Positions 35,608 to 44,546 are shown, counted from the stretch's first letter. The stretch: 64,000 nt of DNA from Comamonadaceae bacterium 2FH (GCA_005503335.1 SCMQ01000001.1:62001-126000); one strand, 5' to 3'. Program-made: numbers and translations. The notes: a model not told the origin generated them from the sequence alone.

Positions 35608-36540
35608 ATGGAACTTCGACATCTGCGCTACTTTATCGCTGCCGCCGAAGAGGAACACTTCGGGCGCGCTTCCGACCGGCTTCATGTCACGCGTCCTGCG
35701 GTATCTCAGATCATCGCGGACCTTGAAGGGGAGCTCGGGACGCCTTTGTTCGAGCGTCTGGCACACCGCGTCAAGTTGACCGCTGCCGGGCGGGCTCTCC
35801 TGCCAAACGTCCAGGCCGTGATGAAAGACCTCGACGAGGCGCTCGTGATGGCCAAGCGCGTGGGCCAGGGCAAGAGCGGAACGCTCAATATCGGTTATGG
35901 ATCGCTGACCCTGATGCATTCGCTCTTTCGCGCAGCGATCAAGCAGTTTCACGAGACATACCCCGATGTCACCCTGTCGTTGTCCGAAATGTCGACAACC
36001 GACCAGCCCAAGGCCCTTGCCGAAAGGAAGATTCACGCTGGGTTCATGCACTTTGGTCCCGGACGAGCGCTGCTTGGAAGGAGGCGAGGTACGGGAGTCG
36101 CCGCGCAGGACGAAACGGTGCTCGACTGGATCCGCATTCAAACGGGTGGCCTGGGCGTGGCAGTGCCGAATGATCACCGGCTGGCACGGAAGAAGTCGGT
36201 GACGCTTGCAGATTTGGCTGCAGAACGGTTCGTCGTCGTTCCGCGATCCAGCAGCAGCCCCGGGTACGGGCCGCTGTACGCGCTGTGCCAAAAAGCCGGG
36301 TTCGAGCCGCAAATCGTTCAGGAGTGCGGAACGATTTCAACGCAGCTTAACCTTATCTCTGTGGGGATGGGCATCGGATTGGCCGTGACCGGCCGCAACT
36401 TCACCTATCCCACCAGCCTTTCCGTCGTCCCGCTCGAGGATGTCAACTACCCGACCACCTTCGTCTTCGGATGGGTCAAGGGCGAGAAAGACCCCGCCCT
36501 CGACCGGATGATTGAAATCATCAAAGTGCTGGCAAAGTAA
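35608..36540 (+). CDS. LysR-type transcriptional regulator
   Basis: A 310-residue regulator. MELRHLRYFIAAAEEEHFGR and ASDRLHVTRPAVSQIIADLE form the winged helix-turn-helix. The sensor domain includes LNIGYGSLTLMHSLFRAAIK, VPNDHRLARKKSVTLADLAA and SSSSPGYGPLYALCQKAGF, and the C-terminus is DPALDRMIEIIKVLAK. The part around ALLGRRRGTGVAAQDETV looks slightly irregular for the family but keeps the frame. It converges on the Fe-ADH gene with 3 bp between stops. It is the only complete LysR gene in the window and thus a candidate regulator of the nearby receptor-SDR module. The 35390-35607 gap shows a CG-rich 6-bp repeat and no gene. Confidence 0.92.
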   Translation: MELRHLRYFIAAAEEEHFGRASDRLHVTRPAVSQIIADLEGELGTPLFERLAHRVKLTAAGRALLPNVQAVMKDLDEALVMAKRVGQGKSGTLNIGYGSLTLMHSLFRAAIKQFHETYPDVTLSLSEMSTTDQPKALAERKIHAGFMHFGPGRALLGRRRGTGVAAQDETVLDWIRIQTGGLGVAVPNDHRLARKKSVTLADLAAERFVVVPRSSSSPGYGPLYALCQKAGFEPQIVQECGTISTQLNLISVGMGIGLAVTGRNFTYPTSLSVVPLEDVNYPTTFVFGWVKGEKDPALDRMIEIIKVLAK

Positions 36541-36543
36541 GCC

Positions 36544-37704
36544 CTACCAGGAGGGCTCAAGGATCCCAAGCAGCGCGCCGACGTCAGGCACCGGCCGCGG
36601 ACTGCGACTGATGAACCAATCCAACATGGCGGCTTCGGCAATTTCGATTAGACCCTCTTGAGGCAAGCCGATTTCGCGCAAGGACTTGGGCGTATCCAGC
36701 GTCTTCAGGAAGGCCGCCAGCACATCGCTGGGCTCAGACGGGGCGTCTGGCGCGCCTAGCGCCTCGAGCAGCGTCGAACGGCGGCTTCCGGTCACGGGTG
36801 CGTTGTAGCGCATCGTGTGCGGCAGCACGATGGCGTTCACGACGCCATTGGCCACGTGAGTTCGATGACCGATGGCGTGTGCCAGCACGGACGCAAGCCC
36901 GGCACCGCCTTGTTCCGTGCCGCGGCCGCACAGGATCGCCGCGACCACGAGGCGCTCGCGTTCGCGCGTCGCACCGTCCGCGAGAGTGGGAAGATTCTGA
37001 CGGATCAGGCGAAGGGCCTGCAGCAGGAATGCCTCCGAAATCGGGTCGCACTTCGGGGATTCCAGCGCTTCCACCGCATTGGCCAGGGCATTGAGTCCCG
37101 CATCGCGTGCCAGTCGGGTCGGCGCCGTGCCCACGAATGCCGGATGCACGAAGATGGCCTTGGCCCGGGTCCTGGGATCGAACATCGCGAGACGCTGGCC
37201 GCTGTCATCGTGGACGGCGGTTCCCGCCTTCACGAAGGCCGTGCTCGGTGTCGTCGGCACCACGAATTGAGGCAGCTTCGGCACGTTCAGACGTGGGCTT
37301 TCGAATTTTCCATCGGGGAGGCGACGGGTACAGAGTTCGGAAAGAGGTTTTCCTTCTCCGACGAGAACCGCCGCCGCGCGCGCTGTCACCGCAGCAGAAC
37401 CGCCACCAACGGCGATCACGGCATCGGCTTGCACATCCTTGAGGAATTGGGCGGTCTCTTCAACGCCCGAAACGGGGCTGTGCTCCCGAGCAGTTGGCGT
37501 GACGCCGGCCAACAGCGGTCCGAGGGCCTCGCGCAACAAGCCGAGCTCTTCGCTGCGGCTGATCGTTCTTCCGCAGACAACCACTGCGCGGCGGCAGCCG
37601 TTGCGCTCCAGTTCGCGTTTCAGTGACACGAGACTGTCGATCCCGTGGAAGACCCGCAGCTCCGCGGAAATGTGCTGATAGGAGAGAGAATCGGTCTTGG
37701 TCAT
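36544..37704 (-). CDS. Iron-containing alcohol dehydrogenase/maleylacetate reductase family protein, atypical active site
   Basis: A 386-residue protein of the Fe-ADH fold. VIAVGGGSAAVTARAAAVLV is the dinucleotide site, and VVPTTPSTAFVKAGTAV the following block. GLNALANAVEALESPKCDPI and HAIGHRTHVANGVVNAIVLP hold the metal region. Two features are unusual: the Asp and Lys of the usual GGGSxxDxAK are replaced, and the first metal-binding His (normally GxNAxAHAVE) is Asn. Maleylacetate reductases are the closest broad match, but activity is uncertain. It overlaps the receptor stop by one base (TGATG), so the two are cotranslated. Confidence 0.8.
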   Translation of the reverse strand: MTKTDSLSYQHISAELRVFHGIDSLVSLKRELERNGCRRAVVVCGRTISRSEELGLLREALGPLLAGVTPTAREHSPVSGVEETAQFLKDVQADAVIAVGGGSAAVTARAAAVLVGEGKPLSELCTRRLPDGKFESPRLNVPKLPQFVVPTTPSTAFVKAGTAVHDDSGQRLAMFDPRTRAKAIFVHPAFVGTAPTRLARDAGLNALANAVEALESPKCDPISEAFLLQALRLIRQNLPTLADGATRERERLVVAAILCGRGTEQGGAGLASVLAHAIGHRTHVANGVVNAIVLPHTMRYNAPVTGSRRSTLLEALGAPDAPSEPSDVLAAFLKTLDTPKSLREIGLPQEGLIEIAEAAMLDWFISRSPRPVPDVGALLGILEPSW

Positions 37705-38684
37705 CAGTCGGCCTTGATATTCGCTGCGCGGATCACCTTGCTCCACCTTTCCTGTTCGGCACGCTGGAACTGGGCCAGCCTTGCCGGCGTGCCGCCACCT
37801 GGGCCGGCACCAAGCTCCGCGAGCCGCTTGACAACAGCGGGATTCTTGAGCGCTGAATCGACTTCCGCCGAAAGACGATTCACGATCTCCGTCGGAGTTC
37901 CGGCAGGGGCATACAGCGCCTGCCATGCCCCGACATCGAAGTCGCTCATGTTCAGGGACTCAGCGACGGTAGGAACGTCGGGATAGTCAGACAAGCGCTG
38001 GCGCGACGTGACGGCAAGCATGCGAATCCTGCCGCTCTTGACGTGAGGCGTCGCGTTCAGGAGGGTGGTGAACATGATTTGCACCTGGCCGCTCACCAGA
38101 TCAGCCATGGCGGCCGATTCACCCTTGTAGGGAATGTGCGTCATGAACGTGCCCGTGCGGGACTTGAAATACTCGGGGACCACATGCCCGCTGTTGCCTG
38201 CGCCTGCCGATGCAAAATTGACCTTGCCAGGATTGGCCTTCAGGTACCTCACAAGCTCCCGCATGTCCTTCACGGGAAGGGCGCTGGGGTTCACCACGAC
38301 GACTATCGGCGTCAACGTCACCAAGGAGACCGGTGCGAAATCCTTGTTGGGATCGTAGGGAATTTTTTCGTGGAGGCTCGGATTGATCGCCATCGTGCCG
38401 ATGCTGCCCATGAGGATCGTGTGACCGTCAGCCGGTGCGCGCATGACTTCGGAGATTCCGACCACCCCGTGTGCCCCTGGCTTGTTTTCTATCACGACCG
38501 CAGTCCTGAGTGACTCGCTGATCACTTGGCCAACAAGACGTGCAGCGATGTCGGTCGCACCTCCGGCGGAAAAGGGGACAATCATCCGGATCGGCCTTCC
38601 AGCCGGCCACGGCGATTGCGCGGCTAGATGGCCCGTTGCCGCAGCCAGCCCTGCTCCGAGCATCGCCCGGCGTGTGATCTGCAT
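37704..38684 (-). CDS. Bug-family (TctC) periplasmic solute receptor
   Basis: A 326-residue receptor with a twin-arginine-like signal (MQITRRAMLGAGLAAATGHL, cleavage near AAQS). RPIRMIVPFSAGGATDIAAR, VIENKPGAHGVVGI, APADGHTILMGSIG, NFASAGAGNSGHVV and HIPYKGESAAMADLVSG are family blocks. The start at 38684 is preceded by AAGGAAAACAAGA. It is the second gene of the operon acyl-CoA dehydrogenase > receptor > Fe-ADH family protein, 41 bp after the first stop. Confidence 0.94.
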   Translation of the reverse strand: MQITRRAMLGAGLAAATGHLAAQSPWPAGRPIRMIVPFSAGGATDIAARLVGQVISESLRTAVVIENKPGAHGVVGISEVMRAPADGHTILMGSIGTMAINPSLHEKIPYDPNKDFAPVSLVTLTPIVVVVNPSALPVKDMRELVRYLKANPGKVNFASAGAGNSGHVVPEYFKSRTGTFMTHIPYKGESAAMADLVSGQVQIMFTTLLNATPHVKSGRIRMLAVTSRQRLSDYPDVPTVAESLNMSDFDVGAWQALYAPAGTPTEIVNRLSAEVDSALKNPAVVKRLAELGAGPGGGTPARLAQFQRAEQERWSKVIRAANIKAD

Positions 38685-38725
38685 TCTTGTTTTCCTTTGA
38701 TTCATAGTGGAACGAATGATGCTGT

Positions 38726-39964
38726 CTAAGCCGCGTCGGCCGCAACCTGGTCCTTGCGCACATCGCGCAGCCCCGTCTTGCCGTGGTGACGATCGGCGAG
38801 CTTGTAGCCGAGTGCGTCCTCCGCGATGATGATCTTCTGGATGTTCGCTGAGCCTTCGCCGTTGTAGAGCATGTCTGCATAGACGCGCATCCAGGAAATG
38901 CGGTACTCGCGGGCGAAGCCGTAGCCGCCGAAGATCTGCTGGGTCTTGTCCGCGCACATCTTGGCCGTCTGCGAGGCGTGGTATTTCGCGATGGAGGCAA
39001 TCCGGTTGGACGGCTGGCCGTTGTCCATGCAGTAGGCGGTGCGGTAGACTAGGCCGCGGCTCGCCTCGATCGCGGTGGCCATCTCGGCGATGAAGTCCTG
39101 GATCATCTGGAACTTGCCGATCGGCTGGCCTTTCACCGTGCGCTCGTTGGCGTAGCGCACTGCCTCCTCGAAGCAGGCCTGCGCCAGGCCGACGCACTTG
39201 GCTGCGATGTTCAGGCGGCCCGGCTGCAGCGCGCGCATGATGATCTTGAAGCCCTCGCCTTCCTCGCCGAGGCGGTTTTCCACCGGCACGACGAAGTCGT
39301 CGAGATGCACGATGTTGGTGCGGAACGCCTTGGACATGCCCAGCAGGTCGACGGGCTTGGCGGTGAAGCCGGGGTACTTCTTCGGCTCGACGATGAAGGC
39401 GGTGACGCCCTTGGCCCCCGCGTCCCGGTCGGTCCTCGCGAAGAGGATGCCGACATCCGTCTCGTTGGCGATCGAAGCCCACATCTTCTCGCCGCTGATG
39501 CGGTAGACGTCGCCGTCGCGCTTGGCGAAGGTCTTCATCGCCCAGGCGGCGTCGGAGCCGCTGCCCGATTCGGACAGCGACATCATCCCGATCGTCTTGC
39601 CGGCGATCATGTCGGGCACGTACTTCTCGACCTGTTCCGGCGTGCCGCCGAGGTAGATGCAGGTCGGGCAGGTGCCGCCCTGCTGGTTGTTGCACGAGGT
39701 GAAGCGGACCTCCTGGCGCGCCATTTCCTCGATGATCACGGCGGCCGCCATGTAGCCCATGTCGCTGCCCCCCACCGACTCGGGGAACACGGCGCCGTAC
39801 AGCCCGGCTTCGCCGGCCTTGCGGACCAGCTCGCGCGGGAATTCCTGGCGCTTCTCGTACTCCTCCATGACCGGCACCACTTCGTTTTTCATGAAGCGGC
39901 TGACCATGTCGCGGACGGCTTCGATTTCGGGGGACAGCGTGAAATTCATGGAGTTCTTCGTCAT
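38726..39964 (-). CDS. Acyl-CoA dehydrogenase
   Basis: A 412-residue FAD enzyme. LSPEIEAVRDMVSRFMKNEV opens the helical N-domain. MSLSESGSGSDAAWAMKTFA matches the FAD-contact signature, and FGGYGFAREYRISWMRVYAD the C-domain. The region that normally carries the catalytic Glu (YEGT) reads LYNGEGSANIQKIIIAED, with two extra residues and the Glu displaced. This resembles branches acting on cyclic or aromatic-type acyl-CoAs, so a straight fatty acyl-CoA substrate should not be assumed. It is first in its operon, 66 bp from regulatory pair C. Confidence 0.92.
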   Translation of the reverse strand: MTKNSMNFTLSPEIEAVRDMVSRFMKNEVVPVMEEYEKRQEFPRELVRKAGEAGLYGAVFPESVGGSDMGYMAAAVIIEEMARQEVRFTSCNNQQGGTCPTCIYLGGTPEQVEKYVPDMIAGKTIGMMSLSESGSGSDAAWAMKTFAKRDGDVYRISGEKMWASIANETDVGILFARTDRDAGAKGVTAFIVEPKKYPGFTAKPVDLLGMSKAFRTNIVHLDDFVVPVENRLGEEGEGFKIIMRALQPGRLNIAAKCVGLAQACFEEAVRYANERTVKGQPIGKFQMIQDFIAEMATAIEASRGLVYRTAYCMDNGQPSNRIASIAKYHASQTAKMCADKTQQIFGGYGFAREYRISWMRVYADMLYNGEGSANIQKIIIAEDALGYKLADRHHGKTGLRDVRKDQVAADAA

Positions 39965-40029
39965 GGCGTACGCAGCCGCGATAAAGGTGGCTGTTAACGG
40001 ACCTACTTTAAGAGTCGGATCTTCTAAGT

Positions 40030-40121
40030 GTCCAGACGCTTTTTCTTCGTGCTCGGGTAATCTGGGCTAACCAACGATGGTCAGAATTTCTTACCTTGAA
40101 CATCAGAAAAAGCGGCTCGAC
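40030..40121. promoter_or_regulatory. Copy C: inverted pair of the recurring element between acyl-CoA dehydrogenase and hydroxyacid dehydrogenase
   Basis: The left half (40030-40072) reads GTCCAGACGC... to CTAACC. The right half (40079-40121) reads GGTCAG... to CGGCTCGAC. Each is 43 nt. The left half ends 66 bp from the acyl-CoA dehydrogenase start (39964), and the right half 44 bp from the hydroxyacid dehydrogenase start (40165). The two operons are divergent, so this is the full promoter region for both. Confidence 0.65.
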
Positions 40122-40164
40122 GCAAGCTCGCGGCGCCCTCAAAATAATTACCCGGAGGACAGAA

Positions 40165-41082
40165 ATGCGAGTTGGATATATCGGTTTGGGTGCGATGGGT
40201 GGCGCGCTTGCTCGGCACCTCGTCGGCAAGCACGACGTCACGGTGTTTGATCTCAACAGCGCAGCCGTAAAGGCGTTTGAAGAACTTGGCGCGAAAGCCG
40301 CTCCTTCCTGCGCGGAGTTGGCTCGCAACTCCGACATCGTGCTGCTGTGCCTGCCGCGCAGTTCCGATGTTGGGAAGGTGATCTTCGGCCCGAATGGCCT
40401 TGCCGAGGGCCTTTCCGCCGGGGCTATCGTGGTCGATCAGACCAGCGGCGTGCCGGGAGAAACGCGGGATTTCGCACAGCGACTGGAGCAGCAAGGCGTG
40501 GCCATGCTGGACGCGCCCGTGTCGGGCGCCATGGCCACGGCGATTGCCGGGACCATCTCGATCATCGCATCGGGATCTCGCGCTGTGTTCGAGAAAGTGT
40601 GCCCGGTCTTGAAGGACATCAGTCCCAACGTATTCCACTGCGGCGAGCGTGTGGGCAACGGCCAGACCATGAAGTCCGTCAACAACATGATGAACGCAAG
40701 CGTCCGCCTCGCCACCCTGGAGGTTGTTGCCATGGGGCGCAAGCTTGGCCTGCCTCTCGAGGCGATGACCGAGGCCATCAATCACACGACGGCGCGTAGC
40801 TACACGTCCCAGGGCATGCTGCCGAACATTGCAGCCGGCCGGCAATCGACCAAGTTCGGGCTGGCGCTGCAGGTCAAGGACCTGAATCAGGCAATGACCA
40901 TGGGCACTGATACGGGTGTGCCAACGCCAATCGCCGGTATTGCGCGTGGCTTGTTGCAGATCGGCCTGAACACGCTCGGAGAGGGATCCCAGCTGGAGGA
41001 CATGATCCGCGTCATCGAATCGTTGGCTGGCACGCGCTACGTTGCGCAGGTCGGCAGCCTGGAAAGCAAGGGGGGGCATTGA
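40165..41082 (+). CDS. 3-hydroxyisobutyrate dehydrogenase-like NAD-binding oxidoreductase
   Basis: A 305-residue beta-hydroxyacid dehydrogenase. MRVGYIGLGAMGGALARHLV is the GxGxxG Rossmann start, then VVDQTSGVPGETRDFAQRLE. The substrate motif DAPVSGAMATAIAGT is canonical. The catalytic Lys is in GNGQTMKSVNNMMNAS. LGLPLEAMTEAINHTTARSY lies in the helical C-domain. The ATG at 40165 follows GGAGGACAGAA. The next gene, a divergent paralogue, starts 1 bp after its stop. The same two-domain order occurs as one fused protein at 57881-59704. Confidence 0.93.
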   Translation: MRVGYIGLGAMGGALARHLVGKHDVTVFDLNSAAVKAFEELGAKAAPSCAELARNSDIVLLCLPRSSDVGKVIFGPNGLAEGLSAGAIVVDQTSGVPGETRDFAQRLEQQGVAMLDAPVSGAMATAIAGTISIIASGSRAVFEKVCPVLKDISPNVFHCGERVGNGQTMKSVNNMMNASVRLATLEVVAMGRKLGLPLEAMTEAINHTTARSYTSQGMLPNIAAGRQSTKFGLALQVKDLNQAMTMGTDTGVPTPIAGIARGLLQIGLNTLGEGSQLEDMIRVIESLAGTRYVAQVGSLESKGGH

Positions 41083-41083
41083 C

Positions 41084-41974
41084 ATGAACGTCGGATATCT
41101 GGGGTCTGGCCCGCTCACGAAGGCGGTCGTCCGCCGGCTGTCGAAGGCCCATCAGGTCTACGTCCTTGGCAGTGAAGGGTATGGGGCGGATGCCATTCCG
41201 GCAGCAAGCTTCGCGCATCTGTCCAGCATGTCGGACGTGGTCATCATCGGTGCGGGGGCGCCGAATGACGTCCGGCAAGCCGTGATCTCGGCGGGTGCGT
41301 TGGCCGAAGGCCTGTCTGCAGGAAAGATCGTGATCGACCAAACCTGCGGTGACCCGGAGCAAACGCGCGCTCTCGCTGCAGAGTTGCAGGGCCACGGCGT
41401 CACGCTGGTGGATGCACCCATCCACTGCGAACTGGTGGAAATGTTGCCCGACACCTCGGCAATCATGTGTGGTGGCCCCACCGAGGCGGTCGAGGCCGTG
41501 CGCCCCGTTCTGGAGGCCATTTGCCCTAAGGTCATCCATTTCGGTGAGTCGGGCACTGGCCATGCCGCCCGCTTGGTGATCGCAGCCATCGCCGCCTGCA
41601 ATCGAATGATCACCTACGAGTGTGCCGCGGTGGGCTGGAAAAACGGGCTTTCCATTGCGGACATGGCCACCGTGCTCAACAGGAGTTCCGGGCAAAACAG
41701 TGCTTCCGAGCGAGTCCTGCCCCTCCTCAGCAAGGGTGGTCGGAGCTCGGACCTTGCGCTCGCCGACGTCTTGCGAGAACTGAGAATGGCGTCGAAGCTT
41801 GGGGCGCGAGTCGGTGCGCCGATGCTGATCGCGAATCTCGTCACGGACATCTGCGACTCGTTGGCGACGCAGCTGGGCCCAATCGCCACTTTGGACGACA
41901 CCGTGCGTGTCGTCGAGTCCGCGGCAGGCATCCGGTTCGCTGACGGAGATGTCTGCCCCAACGCCACGGCATAA
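41084..41974 (+). CDS. Degenerate hydroxyacid dehydrogenase-like protein lacking catalytic residues
   Basis: A 296-residue paralogue of the previous protein. MNVGYLGSGPLTKAVVRRLS keeps a Rossmann start, and IVIDQTCGDPEQTRALAAEL is in register. The substrate motif DAPVSGG is replaced by DAPIHCELVEML. The catalytic Lys/Asn block GxxxKxxNN is replaced by GTGHAARLVIAAIAACNR, so both Lys and Asn are missing. The fold is intact over its whole length with no frameshift, arguing for a retained non-catalytic or altered role, perhaps as a partner subunit of 40165-41082. Translation is almost certainly coupled to that gene. Nothing recognised in 41975-42242. Confidence 0.85.
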   Translation: MNVGYLGSGPLTKAVVRRLSKAHQVYVLGSEGYGADAIPAASFAHLSSMSDVVIIGAGAPNDVRQAVISAGALAEGLSAGKIVIDQTCGDPEQTRALAAELQGHGVTLVDAPIHCELVEMLPDTSAIMCGGPTEAVEAVRPVLEAICPKVIHFGESGTGHAARLVIAAIAACNRMITYECAAVGWKNGLSIADMATVLNRSSGQNSASERVLPLLSKGGRSSDLALADVLRELRMASKLGARVGAPMLIANLVTDICDSLATQLGPIATLDDTVRVVESAAGIRFADGDVCPNATA

Positions 41975-42242
41975 CATCGGAGCTTACCGGCTGAAGGTAC
42001 TGCCGACCGGCGCCGGCATGTGGTTGTGCGCCCGCAGCGTGCAGGCGGGCAGCTTCTACTGGCCGTGCGAGCGCAGCGGCAGCATCTCCGAATTGCCGAC
42101 CGTCGTGTGCAATGGCTTCTCGAACGCTGGTACTATTGGCTTGGTGTTCCTTGTCATCACGTCTCGTGCCAGCGATCACGAGGACACCTTGTGAGCATCG
42201 CGGCAGGCGGGGCCTCTTTCACGGAACACAAGGATTGATGAC

Positions 42243-42944
42243 ATGGATAGAAAGCTCGCGCTCGTCTTCGGTGGCTCCCGCGGCATCGGGGCTGCCAGCG
42301 TCGCAGCCCTGACACGCGACGGCTTTGACGTGGCCTTCACATATGTCTCGGAGGCGCCTTCCGGCTCGTCTGCCGCGTACCGCGTCAATGTCGAAGACGC
42401 AGAAGCTGTGGCGAAGTTCTTCGTGAACGTCAAGCGAGATTTCGGCCAGGCACCGCACGTAGTCGTCGCGAATGCCGGCATCAACGTCCCGCCGAATCCG
42501 CTCGCCAGCTTTCCGCCGGAGGATTTCCGGCGCCTTGTCGAGGTCAACCTGGTCGGCGCCTTCAACGTGCTGGCAGAGGCCGCGCGTCAGGTGCAGGATG
42601 GCGGCTCGATCATCGCAGTGAGTACTTCGCTCGTACGGCATGCCGCACCCAACTTCGGCCCTTATGTGGCCACCAAGGCTGGGGTGGAGAGCCTGGTGCG
42701 CGCCTTGGCCCGCGAACTTGCGGGACGCAACGTCCGAGTGAACGCCATTGCGCCCGGACCCATAGACACCGATCTGTTCCGCAGTGGTAAGTCATCGGCT
42801 GCGATTCAGCGTTCGGCCGAGATGAGCCCCTTCAATCGGGTTGGCACCCCAGAGGAAATCGCTGAAGTCGTGGCATTCCTCGCCTCTGAAAAAGCTTCGT
42901 GGATTCATGGCCAGATCGTGCAGCCTAACGGCGGTCTAGTCTGA
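42243..42944 (+). CDS. Short-chain dehydrogenase/reductase (short form)
   Basis: A 233-residue SDR, about 15-20 residues shorter than the others. LALVFGGSRGIGAASVAALT is the cofactor loop. VANAGINVPPNPLASFPPED is the NAG block, VSTSLVRH the Ser and PYVATKAGVESLV the YxxxK. QIVQPNGGLV ends it, with PNGG in place of DGG. It lies 268 bp downstream of the two hydroxyacid dehydrogenases and may belong to their operon. It converges on the PrpD gene. Confidence 0.92.
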   Translation: MDRKLALVFGGSRGIGAASVAALTRDGFDVAFTYVSEAPSGSSAAYRVNVEDAEAVAKFFVNVKRDFGQAPHVVVANAGINVPPNPLASFPPEDFRRLVEVNLVGAFNVLAEAARQVQDGGSIIAVSTSLVRHAAPNFGPYVATKAGVESLVRALARELAGRNVRVNAIAPGPIDTDLFRSGKSSAAIQRSAEMSPFNRVGTPEEIAEVVAFLASEKASWIHGQIVQPNGGLV

Positions 42945-43056
42945 CGCAACGTGGTTGATCGGCATGCGCACGATCAGACGCAACAACCAGGCCACCAGCG
43001 CTCGCCAGACAGGAATTCTCGTCGCCTGATTGGTCACTCCTTCGCTTGGCCTCGCT

Positions 43057-44451
43057 TCAGGACAGCGCCCGCAACACCTCCGTCGCGTCTTTCACCTGCT
43101 CGAGCGTTCGCACCATCTGATGGACGGCGCTGAGCTGCTCGGCAGATCGCCGAGCGGGCGCAAAGGACGCGCAATTGCTGAACTTGCGAACGATGTCGTC
43201 CCAATCCATCGGCGCCTCGACGCTGCCTGGAACGTCGGTGCCGACTCGCTCAAACCTGCGGCCGTCGCGCATCACGATCTCGACCCGGCCAGGCGGGAGC
43301 TCGAGCTTCCAGTCCAGCGTGGCATCATCGACAGGCAGGACCTTGCGGGCGACCGCCAGAACCTCCGGATCCTTCAAGGCCGCTTGCGTAAAGTCATCGA
43401 GGCTCATGTCGCGGCGGACAGCGGCGACGGCGACGAGAAAGGGAAGGCTGAACTTGGCGTCGACCAGGGTCGTGGGCGAGCGGCGCGCCTCCAGCGGCTC
43501 GCTCATGAGTCGATGGTAGTCGCCGACGAACACCCTGATTTCGTCGATGTCGGCTGCATCGAGACCGCGCTCGTTCATGAGGCTGATCGTGGCGTGGATG
43601 TGGCTGTGCGCGGTTCCCACTGCCGGCCATCGCTTGTACAGCGTCAAGCCGCCTGTGTAGTCCGTGCCGAGGCCGTCCAGAATGCTTTTGCGGTCGTACT
43701 TGTTGCCGAAGTACATGTCGAAGACGCCGAACTTGCCCTCGAAGATCGTCGGCACACCCGTGATTCCTTTTTGCGCGAGCAGGGCCGCCGTCACCGCACC
43801 CCGCGCCGGGAATCCCGCATACATGGCTCGCAGGTCGCTTCCGACGGCGTTGAGCACAGCGGCCGTGCCGCAGGACTGCATGCTTGCGATGCCCAGGGCG
43901 TGTGTGACCTGCTCACGCGACAGGCCCAAAAGCAGGCCCGATGCGGCCGTCGCGCAGTACACCCCCATGACCGTGGAGAAGTTCCAGTCCTTGCGCCAAT
44001 CCACGAAACGCCGGAACCGGTTGAACAGGTCTTGCCCTGCGGCCACGGCGGCGATCATGTCCTTGCCGGAAACAGCACCGTTCTCTGCGGCAACTCTCTC
44101 GGCCACTGCGAAGACGGCGGGGATCAGCGAACTGGCGGAATGCTGCCCCCAGGGCGTCTGGTCGTCGTAATCGAGGCAATGGGCCATCGCGCCGTTAACG
44201 AAGGCCGCCATGACAGCCGGCACTCGCCCGCCGAATCCCAGCACCGAACTTTCCGGGCGGCCACCGCTTTCCTTCGCGAATTCGACGATGCCGCGCACGG
44301 CCGGCTCCATGCCGCCGGCCGCCAGGATCACTCCAAGCGTATCAAGAATGCTCTTCTTCGCACCCTCCACGGCGTCCTGCGGGAGCTTGTCGTAGCGCGT
44401 GTTGACGATGAAGTCGGCGATATGGTGGCACAGGTCGGTGGAGGTAGGCAT
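43057..44451 (-). CDS. MmgE/PrpD family protein (2-methylcitrate dehydratase/aconitate decarboxylase-like)
   Basis: A 464-residue protein of PF03972. It opens HHIADFIVNTRYDKLPQDAV with KKSILDTLGVILAAGG. The family block AFVNGAMAHCLDYDDQTPWG is present, as are HSASSLIPAVFAVAER and MYAGFPARGAVTAALLAQKG. Members dehydrate or decarboxylate tricarboxylates or isomerise related acids; the substrate is unknown. The start at 44451 is 50 bp from regulatory copy F. The ALDH 44674-46164 and a LysR remnant lie upstream on the same strand. Confidence 0.93.
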   Translation of the reverse strand: MPTSTDLCHHIADFIVNTRYDKLPQDAVEGAKKSILDTLGVILAAGGMEPAVRGIVEFAKESGGRPESSVLGFGGRVPAVMAAFVNGAMAHCLDYDDQTPWGQHSASSLIPAVFAVAERVAAENGAVSGKDMIAAVAAGQDLFNRFRRFVDWRKDWNFSTVMGVYCATAASGLLLGLSREQVTHALGIASMQSCGTAAVLNAVGSDLRAMYAGFPARGAVTAALLAQKGITGVPTIFEGKFGVFDMYFGNKYDRKSILDGLGTDYTGGLTLYKRWPAVGTAHSHIHATISLMNERGLDAADIDEIRVFVGDYHRLMSEPLEARRSPTTLVDAKFSLPFLVAVAAVRRDMSLDDFTQAALKDPEVLAVARKVLPVDDATLDWKLELPPGRVEIVMRDGRRFERVGTDVPGSVEAPMDWDDIVRKFSNCASFAPARRSAEQLSAVHQMVRTLEQVKDATEVLRALS

Positions 44452-44500
44452 TTCCGGAATAAAGGGATGTTGGGGCAGTGTGATCGTGCGAGCGCGCCGT

Positions 44501-44542
44501 GTCGCGTCGTGTTTTCTAAACGCAGGGTAACTTCATCTCACC
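44501..44542 (-). promoter_or_regulatory. Copy F of the recurring element, facing the PrpD gene
   Basis: GTCGCGTCG begins it, then TTTTCT, GGGTAA and CTCACC, 42 nt. The order and spacing are those of the left halves of pairs B, C and E. It ends 50 bp from the PrpD start at 44451. It directly abuts the LysR remnant at 44547, so a rightward half may have been removed by the same rearrangement. Confidence 0.5.
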
Positions 44543-44546
44543 CTCT

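Noticed and set aside
41975-42242. Possible small gene between the hydroxyacid dehydrogenases and the SDR
   Set aside because: Several short frames exist on both strands, but none has a ribosome site plus recognisable sequence. A weak resemblance of 42129-42170 to the recurring upstream element was too poor to count.
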